Made by a program: the position numbers and the translations under genes
Notes under the pieces: generated by a model
Told to the model about the DNA's origin: nothing
What the model saw: the letters and a program-made list of their open reading frames with translations, nothing else
Databases searched by the model: none
Part shown: piece after piece, positions 6,525 to 13,654 of the stretch
How positions within the stretch are numbered: the first letter of the stretch is position 1
How the letters are laid out: each line of letters starts with the position of its first letter
NCBI GenBank assembly: GCA_039927815.1
Contig: JBDSUJ010000002.1
Span: 1-14,376, forward strand
Origin: Croceibacterium_A sp039927815
Lineage (GTDB): Bacteria > Pseudomonadota > Alphaproteobacteria > Sphingomonadales > Sphingomonadaceae
Reading direction: 5' to 3'
DNA length: 14,376 bases

Positions 6525-6859
6525 GCGAACTAACAACCGGCGTGGTCGCCCACGGCATGGGCAAGTGCGACAAGCCCGAGCGCTATATCAAGCAGCTCGT
6601 CAGCCATTGGAGCCACAAATATGCCACCAGCTATGATGAGGGCGCCAATGGTTCCGGGGGCATGGGCACAATCCCGTTTTCGGAAACCGAGAACGCGGTC
6701 ATGACCGCGCGGCCGCAAGGGATCGCGATCACCCTGGTGACCGGGGACCACGACCGCAGCGTGCACATGCGCGGCGTGATCGAGCGGCATATCGACCGGT
6801 TCGCCTTTCGCGAGGCGCCGCTGAGCTACGAATGGAATTCCGAGGAGCCTGGCGCATGA
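6521..6859 (+). CDS. DUF2218 domain protein coupled between ligJ and ligA
   Basis: A 112-residue soluble protein filled almost entirely by a DUF2218 domain. The helix near the N-terminus (PERYIKQLVSHWSHK, 19-33) is followed by a strand region with IPFSETENAVMTARPQG. The conserved C-terminal helix plus strand reads RGVIERHIDRFAFREA then LSYEW. No function is established for DUF2218; from memory, members occur beside siderophore or iron-handling genes in other bacteria. The protein has one Cys (C16) and several His, no signal peptide and no membrane segment. It overlaps ligJ (ATGA, 6521-6524) and ligA (ATGA, 6856-6859), so it should be made together with the dioxygenase. One possibility is a small partner that helps keep the LigAB iron in place, but this is a guess from position only. 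Confidence 0.85.
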   Translation: MSELTTGVVAHGMGKCDKPERYIKQLVSHWSHKYATSYDEGANGSGGMGTIPFSETENAVMTARPQGIAITLVTGDHDRSVHMRGVIERHIDRFAFREAPLSYEWNSEEPGA

Positions 6860-7275
6860 CCGACAAGAAACAACGCATCGACATCCACAGCTACCTGGCG
6901 GAATTCGACGATATTCCCGGGACACGGGTGTTCACCGCCAAGCGTGCGCGGCAAGGCTATCACCTCAACCAGTTCGCGATGAGCCTGATGAAGGAAGAAA
7001 ACCGCACCCGGTTCCTGGGCGACGAGAAGGCCTATCTCGACGAATGGGAGCTGACCGATGCCGCCAAGGCGGCGGTGCTGGCGCGCGATTACAACGCGAT
7101 GATCGATGAAGGCGGGAACATCTACTTCCTCTCGAAGCTATTCTCGACTGACAAGAAGAGTTTCCAGTTCGCCGCCGGATCGATGACCGGGATGAGCCAG
7201 GAAGACTACGCCGCCATGATGCTCGCGGGCGGTCGTTCGCCCGAGGGCCAGCGCTCGATAAAGAAAGGCTCCTGA
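6856..7275 (+). CDS. ligA: Protocatechuate 4,5-dioxygenase alpha subunit LigA
   Basis: The small subunit of the type II extradiol dioxygenase LigAB. It caps the beta-subunit active site and helps bind PCA. I start it at the ATG at 6856: GAGGAG lies eight bases upstream, it overlaps the DUF2218 stop by ATGA, and the product is 139 residues, the same length as SYK-6 LigA. The frame extends back to an ATG at 6832 but without support. The protein is helical and LigA-like throughout, with DDIPGTRVFTAKRARQGYHLNQFAMSLM (18-45), then FLGDEKAYLDEW, AVLARDYNAMIDEGGNIYFLSKL and SMTGMSQEDYAAMML. F103 (in KSFQFAAGS) matches the alpha-subunit Phe103 described at a second ligand pocket in SYK-6 LigAB. It is followed one base later by ligB. 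Confidence 0.96.
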   Translation: MTDKKQRIDIHSYLAEFDDIPGTRVFTAKRARQGYHLNQFAMSLMKEENRTRFLGDEKAYLDEWELTDAAKAAVLARDYNAMIDEGGNIYFLSKLFSTDKKSFQFAAGSMTGMSQEDYAAMMLAGGRSPEGQRSIKKGS

Positions 7276-7276
7276 C

Positions 7277-8167
7277 ATGGCGCGCATAACCGCCGGAATT
7301 ACATCCAGCCACATCCCCGCGCTCGGTGCCGCGATCCAGACCGGCACCAGCACCAACGATTACTGGGGCCCGGTGTTTACCGGCTATCAACCGATCCGCG
7401 ACTGGGTCAAGCAGCCGGGCAATACCCCCGACGTGGTGATCCTGGTCTATAACGACCATGCCTCCGCGTTCGACATGAACATCATCCCGACGTTCGCGAT
7501 CGGGTGCGCCGAACGCTTCAAGCCGGCCGACGAAGGGTGGGGCCCGCGCCCGGTGCCCGACGTGATCGGCGCGCCCGATCTCGCCTGGCACATCGCCCAG
7601 AGCCTGATCCTCGACGAATTCGACATGACCATCATGAACCAGATGGACGTGGACCACGGCTGCACCGTGCCGCTGAGCATGGTGTTCGGCGAACCCGACG
7701 CATGGCCGTGCCAAGTGATCCCGTTCCCGGTCAACGTGGTCACGTATCCGCCGCCAACCGGCAATCGCTGCTATGCGCTGGGCGAAAGCATCCGCGCCGC
7801 GGTCGAAAGCTTTCCCGAGGACATCGACGTTCAGGTGTGGGGCACCGGGGGCATGAGCCACCAGTTGCAGGGCCCGCGCGCCGGTCTGATCAACAAGGAC
7901 TTCGACCTCGCCTTTATCGACGACCTGATCAACGACCCGGACAAAGTGCGCTACAAGCCGCATATCGAATACCTGCGCGAAGCGGGCAGCGAAGGCATCG
8001 AGCTGGTCATGTGGCTGATCATGCGCGGCGCGCTCGGCGACAAGGTCGAAGAGCTCTATCGCTTCTACCACATCCCCGCCTCGAACACCGCGCTGGGCGC
8101 GCTGATCCTTCAGCCCGAAGGTATCGGCGCCGCCCCGCCCGCGGTGCGCGAACAGGTCACCGTCTGA
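7277..8167 (+). CDS. ligB: Protocatechuate 4,5-dioxygenase beta (catalytic) subunit LigB
   Basis: The iron(II)-bearing subunit that, with LigA, cleaves PCA between C4 and C5 using O2 to give 4-carboxy-2-hydroxymuconate-6-semialdehyde. All the active-site residues of the SYK-6 enzyme appear at identical positions. The iron ligands are H12 (ITSSHIPALG), H61 (VYNDHASAF) and E242 (GSEGIELVMW). The catalytic base is H195 (GTGGMSHQLQG), and H127 lies in MDVDHGCTVPL. At 296 residues it is about six shorter than SYK-6 LigB, with the difference likely at the C-terminus. AAAGG precedes the start, which lies one base after the ligA stop, as expected for subunits needed in equal amounts. The enzyme is cytoplasmic. 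Specificity for PCA over gallate is inferred from the operon, not from a single residue. Confidence 0.97.
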   Translation: MARITAGITSSHIPALGAAIQTGTSTNDYWGPVFTGYQPIRDWVKQPGNTPDVVILVYNDHASAFDMNIIPTFAIGCAERFKPADEGWGPRPVPDVIGAPDLAWHIAQSLILDEFDMTIMNQMDVDHGCTVPLSMVFGEPDAWPCQVIPFPVNVVTYPPPTGNRCYALGESIRAAVESFPEDIDVQVWGTGGMSHQLQGPRAGLINKDFDLAFIDDLINDPDKVRYKPHIEYLREAGSEGIELVMWLIMRGALGDKVEELYRFYHIPASNTALGALILQPEGIGAAPPAVREQVTV

Positions 8168-8183
8168 GAACCAAGGAGTACAT

Positions 8184-9140
8184 ATGCGCATTGCTCTCGC
8201 CGGTGCCGGCGCTTTCGGCGAAAAGCACCTCGACGGACTGAAGAACATCGCCGGGGTCGAGATCGCCTCGATCATCAGCCGCCGAGCGGAACAGGCCGCC
8301 GAAGTCGCCGCCAAGTACGGTGCGCCGCATTCGGGGACCGAGCTGTCCGAAGCCCTGGCGCTGCCCGATGTCGATGCGGTGATTCTGTGCACGCCGACCC
8401 AGATGCACGCCGAACAGGCGCTTGCGTGCATGAACGCGGGCAAGCATGTCCAGATCGAGATACCCCTGTCGGACAGTTGGCCCGACGCGCAGGCCGTGGC
8501 AGACAAGGCGCGCGAGACCGGGCTGACCTGCATGGTCGGCCACACCCGCCGCTTCAATCCGAGCCACCATTACGTCCATAACCGGATCGTCGCGGGCGAG
8601 CTGGCGATCCAGCAAATGGACGTGCAGACTTATTTCTTCCGCCGCAAAAACATGAACGCCAAGGGCGAGGCGCGCAGCTGGACCGACCACTTGTTGTGGC
8701 ACCACGCCGCGCACACGATCGACCTGTTCGCTTACCAAGCGGGCAAGATCGTCACCGCCAATGCCATCCAGGGTCCCAGGCACCCTGAACTGGGCATCGC
8801 GATGGACATGTCGATCCAACTCAAAAGCGAAAGTGGAGCGATCTGCACCCTCTCGCTGAGCTTCAACAACGATGGTCCGCTCGGAACGTTCTTCCGCTAT
8901 ATCGGCGACACCGCGACTTACCTCGCGCGCTACGACGACCTGTTTACCGGCAAGGAAGAACCGATCGACCTGACGGGCGTGGCGGTCAGCAACAACGGCA
9001 TCGAGCTGCAGGACCGCGAGTTCGTGGCCGCTATTCAGGAGGGACGCGAGCCGAACAGCAGCATCGGCCAGGTGCTCGACTGCTATCGCGTAATCGGCGA
9101 ACTGGCGGCGAGCCTCGATGCGCAGGACGGGTGGTCCTGA
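8184..9140 (+). CDS. ligC: 4-carboxy-2-hydroxymuconate-6-semialdehyde dehydrogenase LigC
   Basis: A 318-residue Gfo/Idh/MocA-family dehydrogenase, close to the ~315 of SYK-6 LigC. It oxidises the cyclic hemiacetal of the LigAB product to 2-pyrone-4,6-dicarboxylate with NAD(P)+. The Rossmann start is IALAGAGAFGEKH (GxGxxG, 7-12), with ILCTPTQMHAEQA at the usual nicotinamide-side position. The family's common EKP motif appears as EIP (92-94, in VQIEIPLSDS), so the usual lysine is absent. The C-terminal domain carries GHTRRFNPSH and WTDHLLWHHAAHTIDLF, the latter with D168, H173, H174 and H177 as likely substrate-side residues. AGGAG lies six to seven bases before the ATG. It is 16 bases after ligB in the same operon. 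Confidence 0.95.
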   Translation: MRIALAGAGAFGEKHLDGLKNIAGVEIASIISRRAEQAAEVAAKYGAPHSGTELSEALALPDVDAVILCTPTQMHAEQALACMNAGKHVQIEIPLSDSWPDAQAVADKARETGLTCMVGHTRRFNPSHHYVHNRIVAGELAIQQMDVQTYFFRRKNMNAKGEARSWTDHLLWHHAAHTIDLFAYQAGKIVTANAIQGPRHPELGIAMDMSIQLKSESGAICTLSLSFNNDGPLGTFFRYIGDTATYLARYDDLFTGKEEPIDLTGVAVSNNGIELQDREFVAAIQEGREPNSSIGQVLDCYRVIGELAASLDAQDGWS

Positions 9141-9163
9141 CCGTTGTTGACCTGAGGCCGGCG

Positions 9164-9176
9164 TAGGATGATCCTA
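9164..9176. repeat. 13-bp palindrome in the ligC-downstream gap
   Basis: TAGGAT, one base, ATCCTA: exact reverse complements, in the 64-base gap between ligC and the next gene. A TTGACC at 9147-9152 lies just upstream, but at normal spacing there is no good -10. It could be an operator for an internal promoter or an mRNA stem. It is short, so support is limited. Confidence 0.3.
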
Positions 9177-9204
9177 GCGGTCATAAAAACGGGAAGGGAG
9201 AGAT

Positions 9205-9570
9205 ATGGAATTGGATCGCATCCTGGGCGAAGCTCAGGAGACTCACCGGGCCATGCAGGAGGCCGTTCGCACCTCGGGCGACCGTGCCGTGCGCGACATC
9301 GTCCGTCTGCGCACGCGCTTCGCCACCCTCGTCGCCGAGATGATGGGCGCGCTCAAGGCTGACGCCCGGCTGCAGAAAAAGCCTGACATCGCACACGAGT
9401 TCGAGGCCAAGTTCTTCGACATGCGCCAGGCGCTGTCGCAGCATCAGACCAAGTGGCGCAGCGCCCAGATCGATGCCGATGCGCAAGGCTATCGCCGCTC
9501 GACCGACGAACTCGGCCGCAAGCAGGACGAATTCTACACTTGGGCCAAGAACGCACTGGCGGGGCTTTAA
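9205..9570 (+). CDS. Small all-helical protein of unknown function
   Basis: I do not recognise this family. The 121-residue product is soluble, has no cysteine, and looks almost entirely alpha-helical: long runs rich in Ala, Glu, Gln, Arg and Lys, one likely break at KKPD (58-61), and no signal peptide or membrane segment. Charged and hydrophobic residues alternate as in coiled-coil or helical-bundle proteins (for example RDIVRLRTRFATLVAEMM, then HEFEAKFFDMRQALSQH). Aromatic residues cluster at the C-terminus (EFYTWAKNALAGL). A strong GGGAGAG site lies just before the ATG at 9205, and codon use looks like that of the neighbours, so the gene is probably real. It sits 64 bases after ligC and 41 before the aldo/keto reductase on the same strand. 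A structural or binding role is more likely than catalysis, but that is inference. Confidence 0.7.
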   Translation: MELDRILGEAQETHRAMQEAVRTSGDRAVRDIVRLRTRFATLVAEMMGALKADARLQKKPDIAHEFEAKFFDMRQALSQHQTKWRSAQIDADAQGYRRSTDELGRKQDEFYTWAKNALAGL

Positions 9571-9611
9571 CCCCTCTTGCGCCACCCGGGCAGCCTCGCC
9601 ACAGGAGGCGC

Positions 9612-10604
9612 ATGACCCGAACCATCGCCGGACGCCGGCTTCACCCCGTCGGCCTCGGCTGCATGAATCTGTCGTGGGCCTACGGCACCCCGCCCAGCCA
9701 TGACGACGGCATCCGCCTGCTCCACCGCGCGATCGAGCTCGGCTACGACCACTTCGACACCGCGCGCATCTATGGCCTGGGCGAGAACGAGGCGCTGCTG
9801 GCCGAAGCGCTCAAGGGCAAACGCGAGCAGGTGTTCCTCGCCAGCAAGTGCGGCATCACCGTCGACGGGCCGAACCGAGGCGTAAATTGCTCGCCCGCAA
9901 ATATCACCGAGGCGATCGAGACCAGCCTGGGGCTGCTCGGGACCGATCATATCGATCTCTACTACCTCCACCGGTTCGACCCCAAGGTGCCGATCGCCGA
10001 CTCGATCGGTGCGCTGGCCGGCGCGATCGAGTCGGGCAAGATCGGCAGCTACGGCGTGTCCGAATGGAGCGCGGCCCACATCGCCGAGGCCCATGCCGTG
10101 CACCCAGTAGCCGCGGTTCAGACCGAATATTCGCTGTGGACGCGTAACGTCGAGCTGGCGGTGCTGGAAACCACCCGCCGGCTGGGGATCGCGCTGGTCG
10201 CGTTCTCGCCTGTCGGAAGAGGGGCGCTGTGCGGCGTGCTGACCGACCCCGCCACGCTGGAGGATTCCGACCTCAGGACCAAGATGCCGCGCTTCCAGCC
10301 CGATAACTGGCCGCACAACCTGGCGCTGATCGAAAGCCTGGTAGTGCTGGCCGAAGACAACGGCATGACCGCAGCGCAACTCGCGCTTGGCTGGGTCTTG
10401 TCACGGGGCGAGCACGTCCACGTGATCCCCGGGACCACCAGCCTGGCACATCTGGCGGACAACCATGCCGCCGGAAACCTGACCATCGCACCCGATGTCT
10501 TGGCGGCGGCCGATGCGCTGATCAACCACCACACCGTCGCCGGGCACCGCTATCACGCGGCGATCCGACCGACGATCGACACCGAAGAGCTCGAGCCGGC
10601 GTGA
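9612..10604 (+). CDS. Aldo/keto reductase
   Basis: A 330-residue NADPH-type aldo/keto reductase with the full catalytic tetrad. D49 and Y54 lie in HFDTARIYGLGENE, K79 in FLASKCGI and H120 in IDLYYLHRFDP. The TIM-barrel signatures VGLGCMNLSWAYG at the start and GKIGSYGVSEW, VQTEYSLWTR and LVAFSPVGRGAL later are typical of the large bacterial AKR group that includes aryl-aldehyde and pyridoxal reductases. The open frame reaches back to 9453, inside the previous gene. The ATG at 9612 is chosen because AGGAGG lies three bases upstream and the AKR fold begins there. The substrate cannot be told; a lignin-type aromatic aldehyde would suit the neighbourhood, but this is inference. Its stop overlaps the GTG start of the next gene as GTGA. 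Confidence 0.9.
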   Translation: MTRTIAGRRLHPVGLGCMNLSWAYGTPPSHDDGIRLLHRAIELGYDHFDTARIYGLGENEALLAEALKGKREQVFLASKCGITVDGPNRGVNCSPANITEAIETSLGLLGTDHIDLYYLHRFDPKVPIADSIGALAGAIESGKIGSYGVSEWSAAHIAEAHAVHPVAAVQTEYSLWTRNVELAVLETTRRLGIALVAFSPVGRGALCGVLTDPATLEDSDLRTKMPRFQPDNWPHNLALIESLVVLAEDNGMTAAQLALGWVLSRGEHVHVIPGTTSLAHLADNHAAGNLTIAPDVLAAADALINHHTVAGHRYHAAIRPTIDTEELEPA

Positions 10605-11404
10605 CCGACGTCCGCGCCAAAATCGGGTATTCGCAGCGCACCGAACAGCGCCCGCATTTCTACGCCAACGCGCACGACAAGGACTACGTGCCACTGGCTC
10701 CTGCCGAAGTCGCGATCAGCGACGCGCGCGGCCGCGATTGCACGCTCGATGTCGAGGGCTTCACGCTTGTCGAGCACACCAGCGCGGTCGCCGACCTGAC
10801 GGACCTTGCCGAAGTCGCCCGCGTCCACCGCGACGAGATCGCCGAACTGCTCACGCAGGTGACCGGCTGCGACCACGTGGCAATGACCCCGTTCGGGATC
10901 CTGCGCTTCTCAGAGAAGCTGGGCGAGAACGCCGCGCACGACAATTCGCACCCTGCGCGCTTCGTCCATGTCGACATGGCGCGCGACGACGCCGCCGCAG
11001 CCCGCGCCAAGACGGCACCGGAAGGCCGGACCGTGGTCCGCAGCGCGATGTACAACGTGTGGCGCGCGCTCAGCGGCGGAACGCAAGACGTGCCGCTCGG
11101 GTTGTGCGCCTGTCCCAGTGTCGCGGCCGAGGACCTGCTCGATTGCGACGCGATCTTCGACCCGCTCGACGGGAGCCCGGAATGGGGCTTCGCCAACTAC
11201 CTGCTGGCCGAGAATCCGGCTCACCGCTGGTACTACTATTCGGACATGACCCCGACCGAAGCGATCGTGTTCAAAACCAGCGAAAGCGATTCGGCGCGCG
11301 CCCAGCTGATGCCCCACGGTGCCTTCGACAACCCCGCCGCCGGCCCCGACGCCCCGGCGCGGGTCAGCCTGGAAATGCGCGGGACCTGCTACTGGTTCGG
11401 CTGA
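10601..11404 (+). CDS. CmcJ/NvfI-type oxidoreductase, probable Fe(II)/2-oxoglutarate enzyme
   Basis: A 267-residue protein with the signatures of the CmcJ/NvfI/AsaB family: ARFVHVDMA, then SAMYNVWRALSGG, VPLGLCACPSV, HRWYYYSDMTPTEAIVFKTSESD, and MPHGAFDNP. H123, D125 (HVD) and H239 (MPHGAF) would form a two-His-one-carboxylate iron site, and R254 or R260 could bind the co-substrate. CmcJ takes part in 7-methoxylation of cephamycin, and NvfI is an Fe(II)/2-oxoglutarate endoperoxide synthase, so the family is mainly known from secondary metabolism. The start is GTG, overlapping the aldo/keto reductase stop as GTGA (10601-10604), so the two are translationally coupled. The substrate is unknown. 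No signal peptide is seen, and the end is convergent with the triple-SnoaL gene. Confidence 0.82.
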   Translation: MTDVRAKIGYSQRTEQRPHFYANAHDKDYVPLAPAEVAISDARGRDCTLDVEGFTLVEHTSAVADLTDLAEVARVHRDEIAELLTQVTGCDHVAMTPFGILRFSEKLGENAAHDNSHPARFVHVDMARDDAAAARAKTAPEGRTVVRSAMYNVWRALSGGTQDVPLGLCACPSVAAEDLLDCDAIFDPLDGSPEWGFANYLLAENPAHRWYYYSDMTPTEAIVFKTSESDSARAQLMPHGAFDNPAAGPDAPARVSLEMRGTCYWFG

Positions 11405-11520
11405 CGCCAACAGTCGGCCACCGCGTAGCTTTCGTGCTTCCAGCGGCGCTGCCACTTACGGCCGTGCATGTTGAGCGTAATAGACGGTGGGTTGGAACTC
11501 GCGCCCCCCGAACAACCTGC

Positions 11521-11550
11521 TGGTTTCCTCTTTTCGCGGGAATGACGAAG
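11521..11550. repeat. Degenerate palindromic dispersed-repeat remnant
   Basis: This lies in the 153-base convergent gap 11405-11557. The segment ends TTCGCGGGAATGACGA, the right half of a palindromic repeat common between sphingomonad genes (full form roughly ATTCCCGC-loop-GCGGGAAT). The left arm is decayed here to TTTCCTC, so only a weak stem remains. The rest of the gap shows no clear gene and no GC-hairpin plus T-run terminator. Identification is from memory of such repeats. Confidence 0.4.
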
Positions 11551-11557
11551 GACGAGG

Positions 11558-13654
11558 TTACCCCCGCTTCTGCGGCCATACCGGTGGTTGCTGGTAACCG
11601 TTTCGATCGAGCCGCAAGTCGGGTCGCGCCAGGCACGGGACGCAATCGGCCTGGTAGTGCTCGGGCACGCGACCGCTGACGGGGTTCCGGTACTCGAACC
11701 ACATCGGCAGGATCGTCGGCCATTGCCACGGATCGCCGGTGCCGCCGCGGAAGTGGCGCTCGCGCGCGCCGAGCGCAGCCACCGGGACGTCGGGCTTGAA
11801 GGTGCTGTCGGGGCGGACCAGCACGCTCGGCGCCGCAGTCGGCACGACCGTGGGGTCCTTGGCGCGCGCCCAGCCGACCTTCCACGCGACGTTCGACATG
11901 TAGGGCTCGTCGAGGCTGAGATTCCACATTTTCCACACGCCGTCCTCAAGGACGAACTGATCGTGGTACATGCCGCTGTAGAAGTAGGCGCCGTAGAATC
12001 CGCCCGCCGCGCCCACGTCCTTGCCGGTGCGCGGCTGGAACAGGCGCACGCGCATATTGGCGCTGCGCCCGTCGTCGCTGACCAAGATGACGGGCTGAAC
12101 GCGCCAGTGGAACGAGATGCCGGCACGCGTCACCGGCTCGGGGCCCCACACCCGCCGGCCCGCTTCGGCCACTCGTTCACGGCCGACATAATAGCCGGCG
12201 AACGCCGACATCTTGAAGCCTTTGGTGGCCAGCAGCGCGCTAAAGTTGTCTGATTTGAAATCGTCGAGGTAAGCCTGGTACGCGGCCGAGACGTTCTCGA
12301 TACTGTCGAAAGCGAGCGAGCGGCGCAGCGCCACTTGTGCTTCGGCCAGCGAGAGCAGCCGGGCCGGGCCGGGCATGATGGTGCCCGTCAACGGCGCCTG
12401 GGCAGCGATCCGCGCTTCGCCCAACGGTGCGACCAGTGCGCCGGTGACGGGGTTTCCAGTCGCGAACGCGGGCATCGGGGCGTGTGGCGGGCGGGCGGCC
12501 AGATCCCTGCCCCACCCGAGATCGTAGTCGGCCTTGAACAAGGAAAAGCGGCGCAGCTCGCGGATTTTCCACACGCCGCCGTCCTTGACGAAGCGATTGC
12601 GGAACGCGGCGGCTTCCCACCAGCCTTTCTCCTGGTCCCCCTCCCCCAGCAGTCCGAGCTCAATCCCGCGCGCCCACGCCTCGCGCCCGCCGGGAGCGAC
12701 GGTCACCGTCATGTCGAACTGCGGGCGATCGTTGAGCTGGCCATGCTTGAGCCCGGCCGGGCCGAGCGATGCCAGCCATCGGCGTACACCCGCCCTACCG
12801 CGCCAGGACCGATCGCTTACTTGCACCGCACCGTCGGCGGCGAACAGGTCCGCCACGTCGGGCCACATCTTGCGGTCGGCGTAATATCCGTAAGCGGCCT
12901 GCAGGTTGCGAACCGCATCCTCGTCGGTGAGCGCCGCGATGCGCGCCGATAGCTCGGCCAGGGTCGCGGCCGCCGGCGAGGCGGGCGTTTCGGCCGGGAG
13001 GATCGGCAGTCCGGCGTCCGCGGGCGTGAAGTGGTATGGCACGACCGGCAGGTCGCCCCCACCCCAGTTGGTCCAGCCGCTCTCGTACGGGCCCGAATAT
13101 TGCGGGTAATAGCGCACGCCAACGATCTTCCACACGCCGTCCAGTTGGCGGTAATCGACATTGGCGATGCCGCCTTCGATCGCCGCTTTCCCGCCGCCGC
13201 CGATGAAATTGAGCACCGACCAGCGCCCGGTCGCTTCCCGCCCGTTGGGCGCGATGGTGACCAGCGGCGCATCCATCAACAATAGCCGCGTGTCGCCCGC
13301 CTGCAGCCCTTCGTGCCCGCCGCCGTAGCGCCCGCGCAGGAAGGCCGCGATCTGCGCCGGTCCTGCCATCGTCTGCCCCTGCTTGACCTGGCCGTCGAAG
13401 GTGAATCGCGCGGTGGACGCGAACAGACCGCCGATCTGGTCCCACAATCCGTACTGCGCGTACTGGGCGTAGAGGCGCTGGACCGTCTTGATCTGGCGCA
13501 AACTTTCGACCCGCGACACATCGCGGGCGAGCGCGTCGAACGAAGCGTTGGGCGGTATCGCCGGCTGGGCCGAAAGCGGCGCGAGGCCCGCGAGGCTGGC
13601 GGCGAAGATGAACGCTAGCCCCCGCCGGGTGCGGGCCCACCCGGTTGGGATCAC
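11558..13654 (-). CDS. Exported protein with three tandem SnoaL/NTF2-like domains
   Basis: The frame opens at a GTG at 13690. I prefer the GTG at 13654 because it overlaps the upstream stop as GTGA and puts the signal peptide at the N-terminus (WARTRRGLAFIFAASLAGLA, then a likely cleavage at SAQ-PAIPP). That gives about 698 residues. Using numbering from 13690, three related NTF2-like units follow: about 58-205, 245-395 and 450-608. Each opens with a helix pair (LYAQYAQYGLWDQIGGLF; AYGYYADRKMWPDVADLF; AYQAYLDDFKSDNFSALL). Each ends with a DGVWKI-type strand (184-190, 371-376, 583-588) and an aromatic tail with GxGW or GW. The C-terminal ~100 residues are Pro/Trp-rich. Single SnoaL domains act as cyclases, dehydratases or isomerases, or as binding folds; no catalytic residues can be assigned here. 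It is likely periplasmic. It is coupled to the dienelactone hydrolase-family gene. Confidence 0.82.
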   Translation of the reverse strand: MIPTGWARTRRGLAFIFAASLAGLAPLSAQPAIPPNASFDALARDVSRVESLRQIKTVQRLYAQYAQYGLWDQIGGLFASTARFTFDGQVKQGQTMAGPAQIAAFLRGRYGGGHEGLQAGDTRLLLMDAPLVTIAPNGREATGRWSVLNFIGGGGKAAIEGGIANVDYRQLDGVWKIVGVRYYPQYSGPYESGWTNWGGGDLPVVPYHFTPADAGLPILPAETPASPAAATLAELSARIAALTDEDAVRNLQAAYGYYADRKMWPDVADLFAADGAVQVSDRSWRGRAGVRRWLASLGPAGLKHGQLNDRPQFDMTVTVAPGGREAWARGIELGLLGEGDQEKGWWEAAAFRNRFVKDGGVWKIRELRRFSLFKADYDLGWGRDLAARPPHAPMPAFATGNPVTGALVAPLGEARIAAQAPLTGTIMPGPARLLSLAEAQVALRRSLAFDSIENVSAAYQAYLDDFKSDNFSALLATKGFKMSAFAGYYVGRERVAEAGRRVWGPEPVTRAGISFHWRVQPVILVSDDGRSANMRVRLFQPRTGKDVGAAGGFYGAYFYSGMYHDQFVLEDGVWKMWNLSLDEPYMSNVAWKVGWARAKDPTVVPTAAPSVLVRPDSTFKPDVPVAALGARERHFRGGTGDPWQWPTILPMWFEYRNPVSGRVPEHYQADCVPCLARPDLRLDRNGYQQPPVWPQKRG

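Noticed and set aside
5346..6536. 396-codon open frame on the minus strand
   Set aside because: It is antisense to ligJ, whose metal ligands and conserved motifs are intact. Long antisense frames are common in GC-rich coding DNA.
6965..8557. 530-codon open frame on the minus strand
   Set aside because: It is antisense to ligA, ligB and the start of ligC, which are certain genes. Its translation is rich in Arg, His and Ser with no domain.
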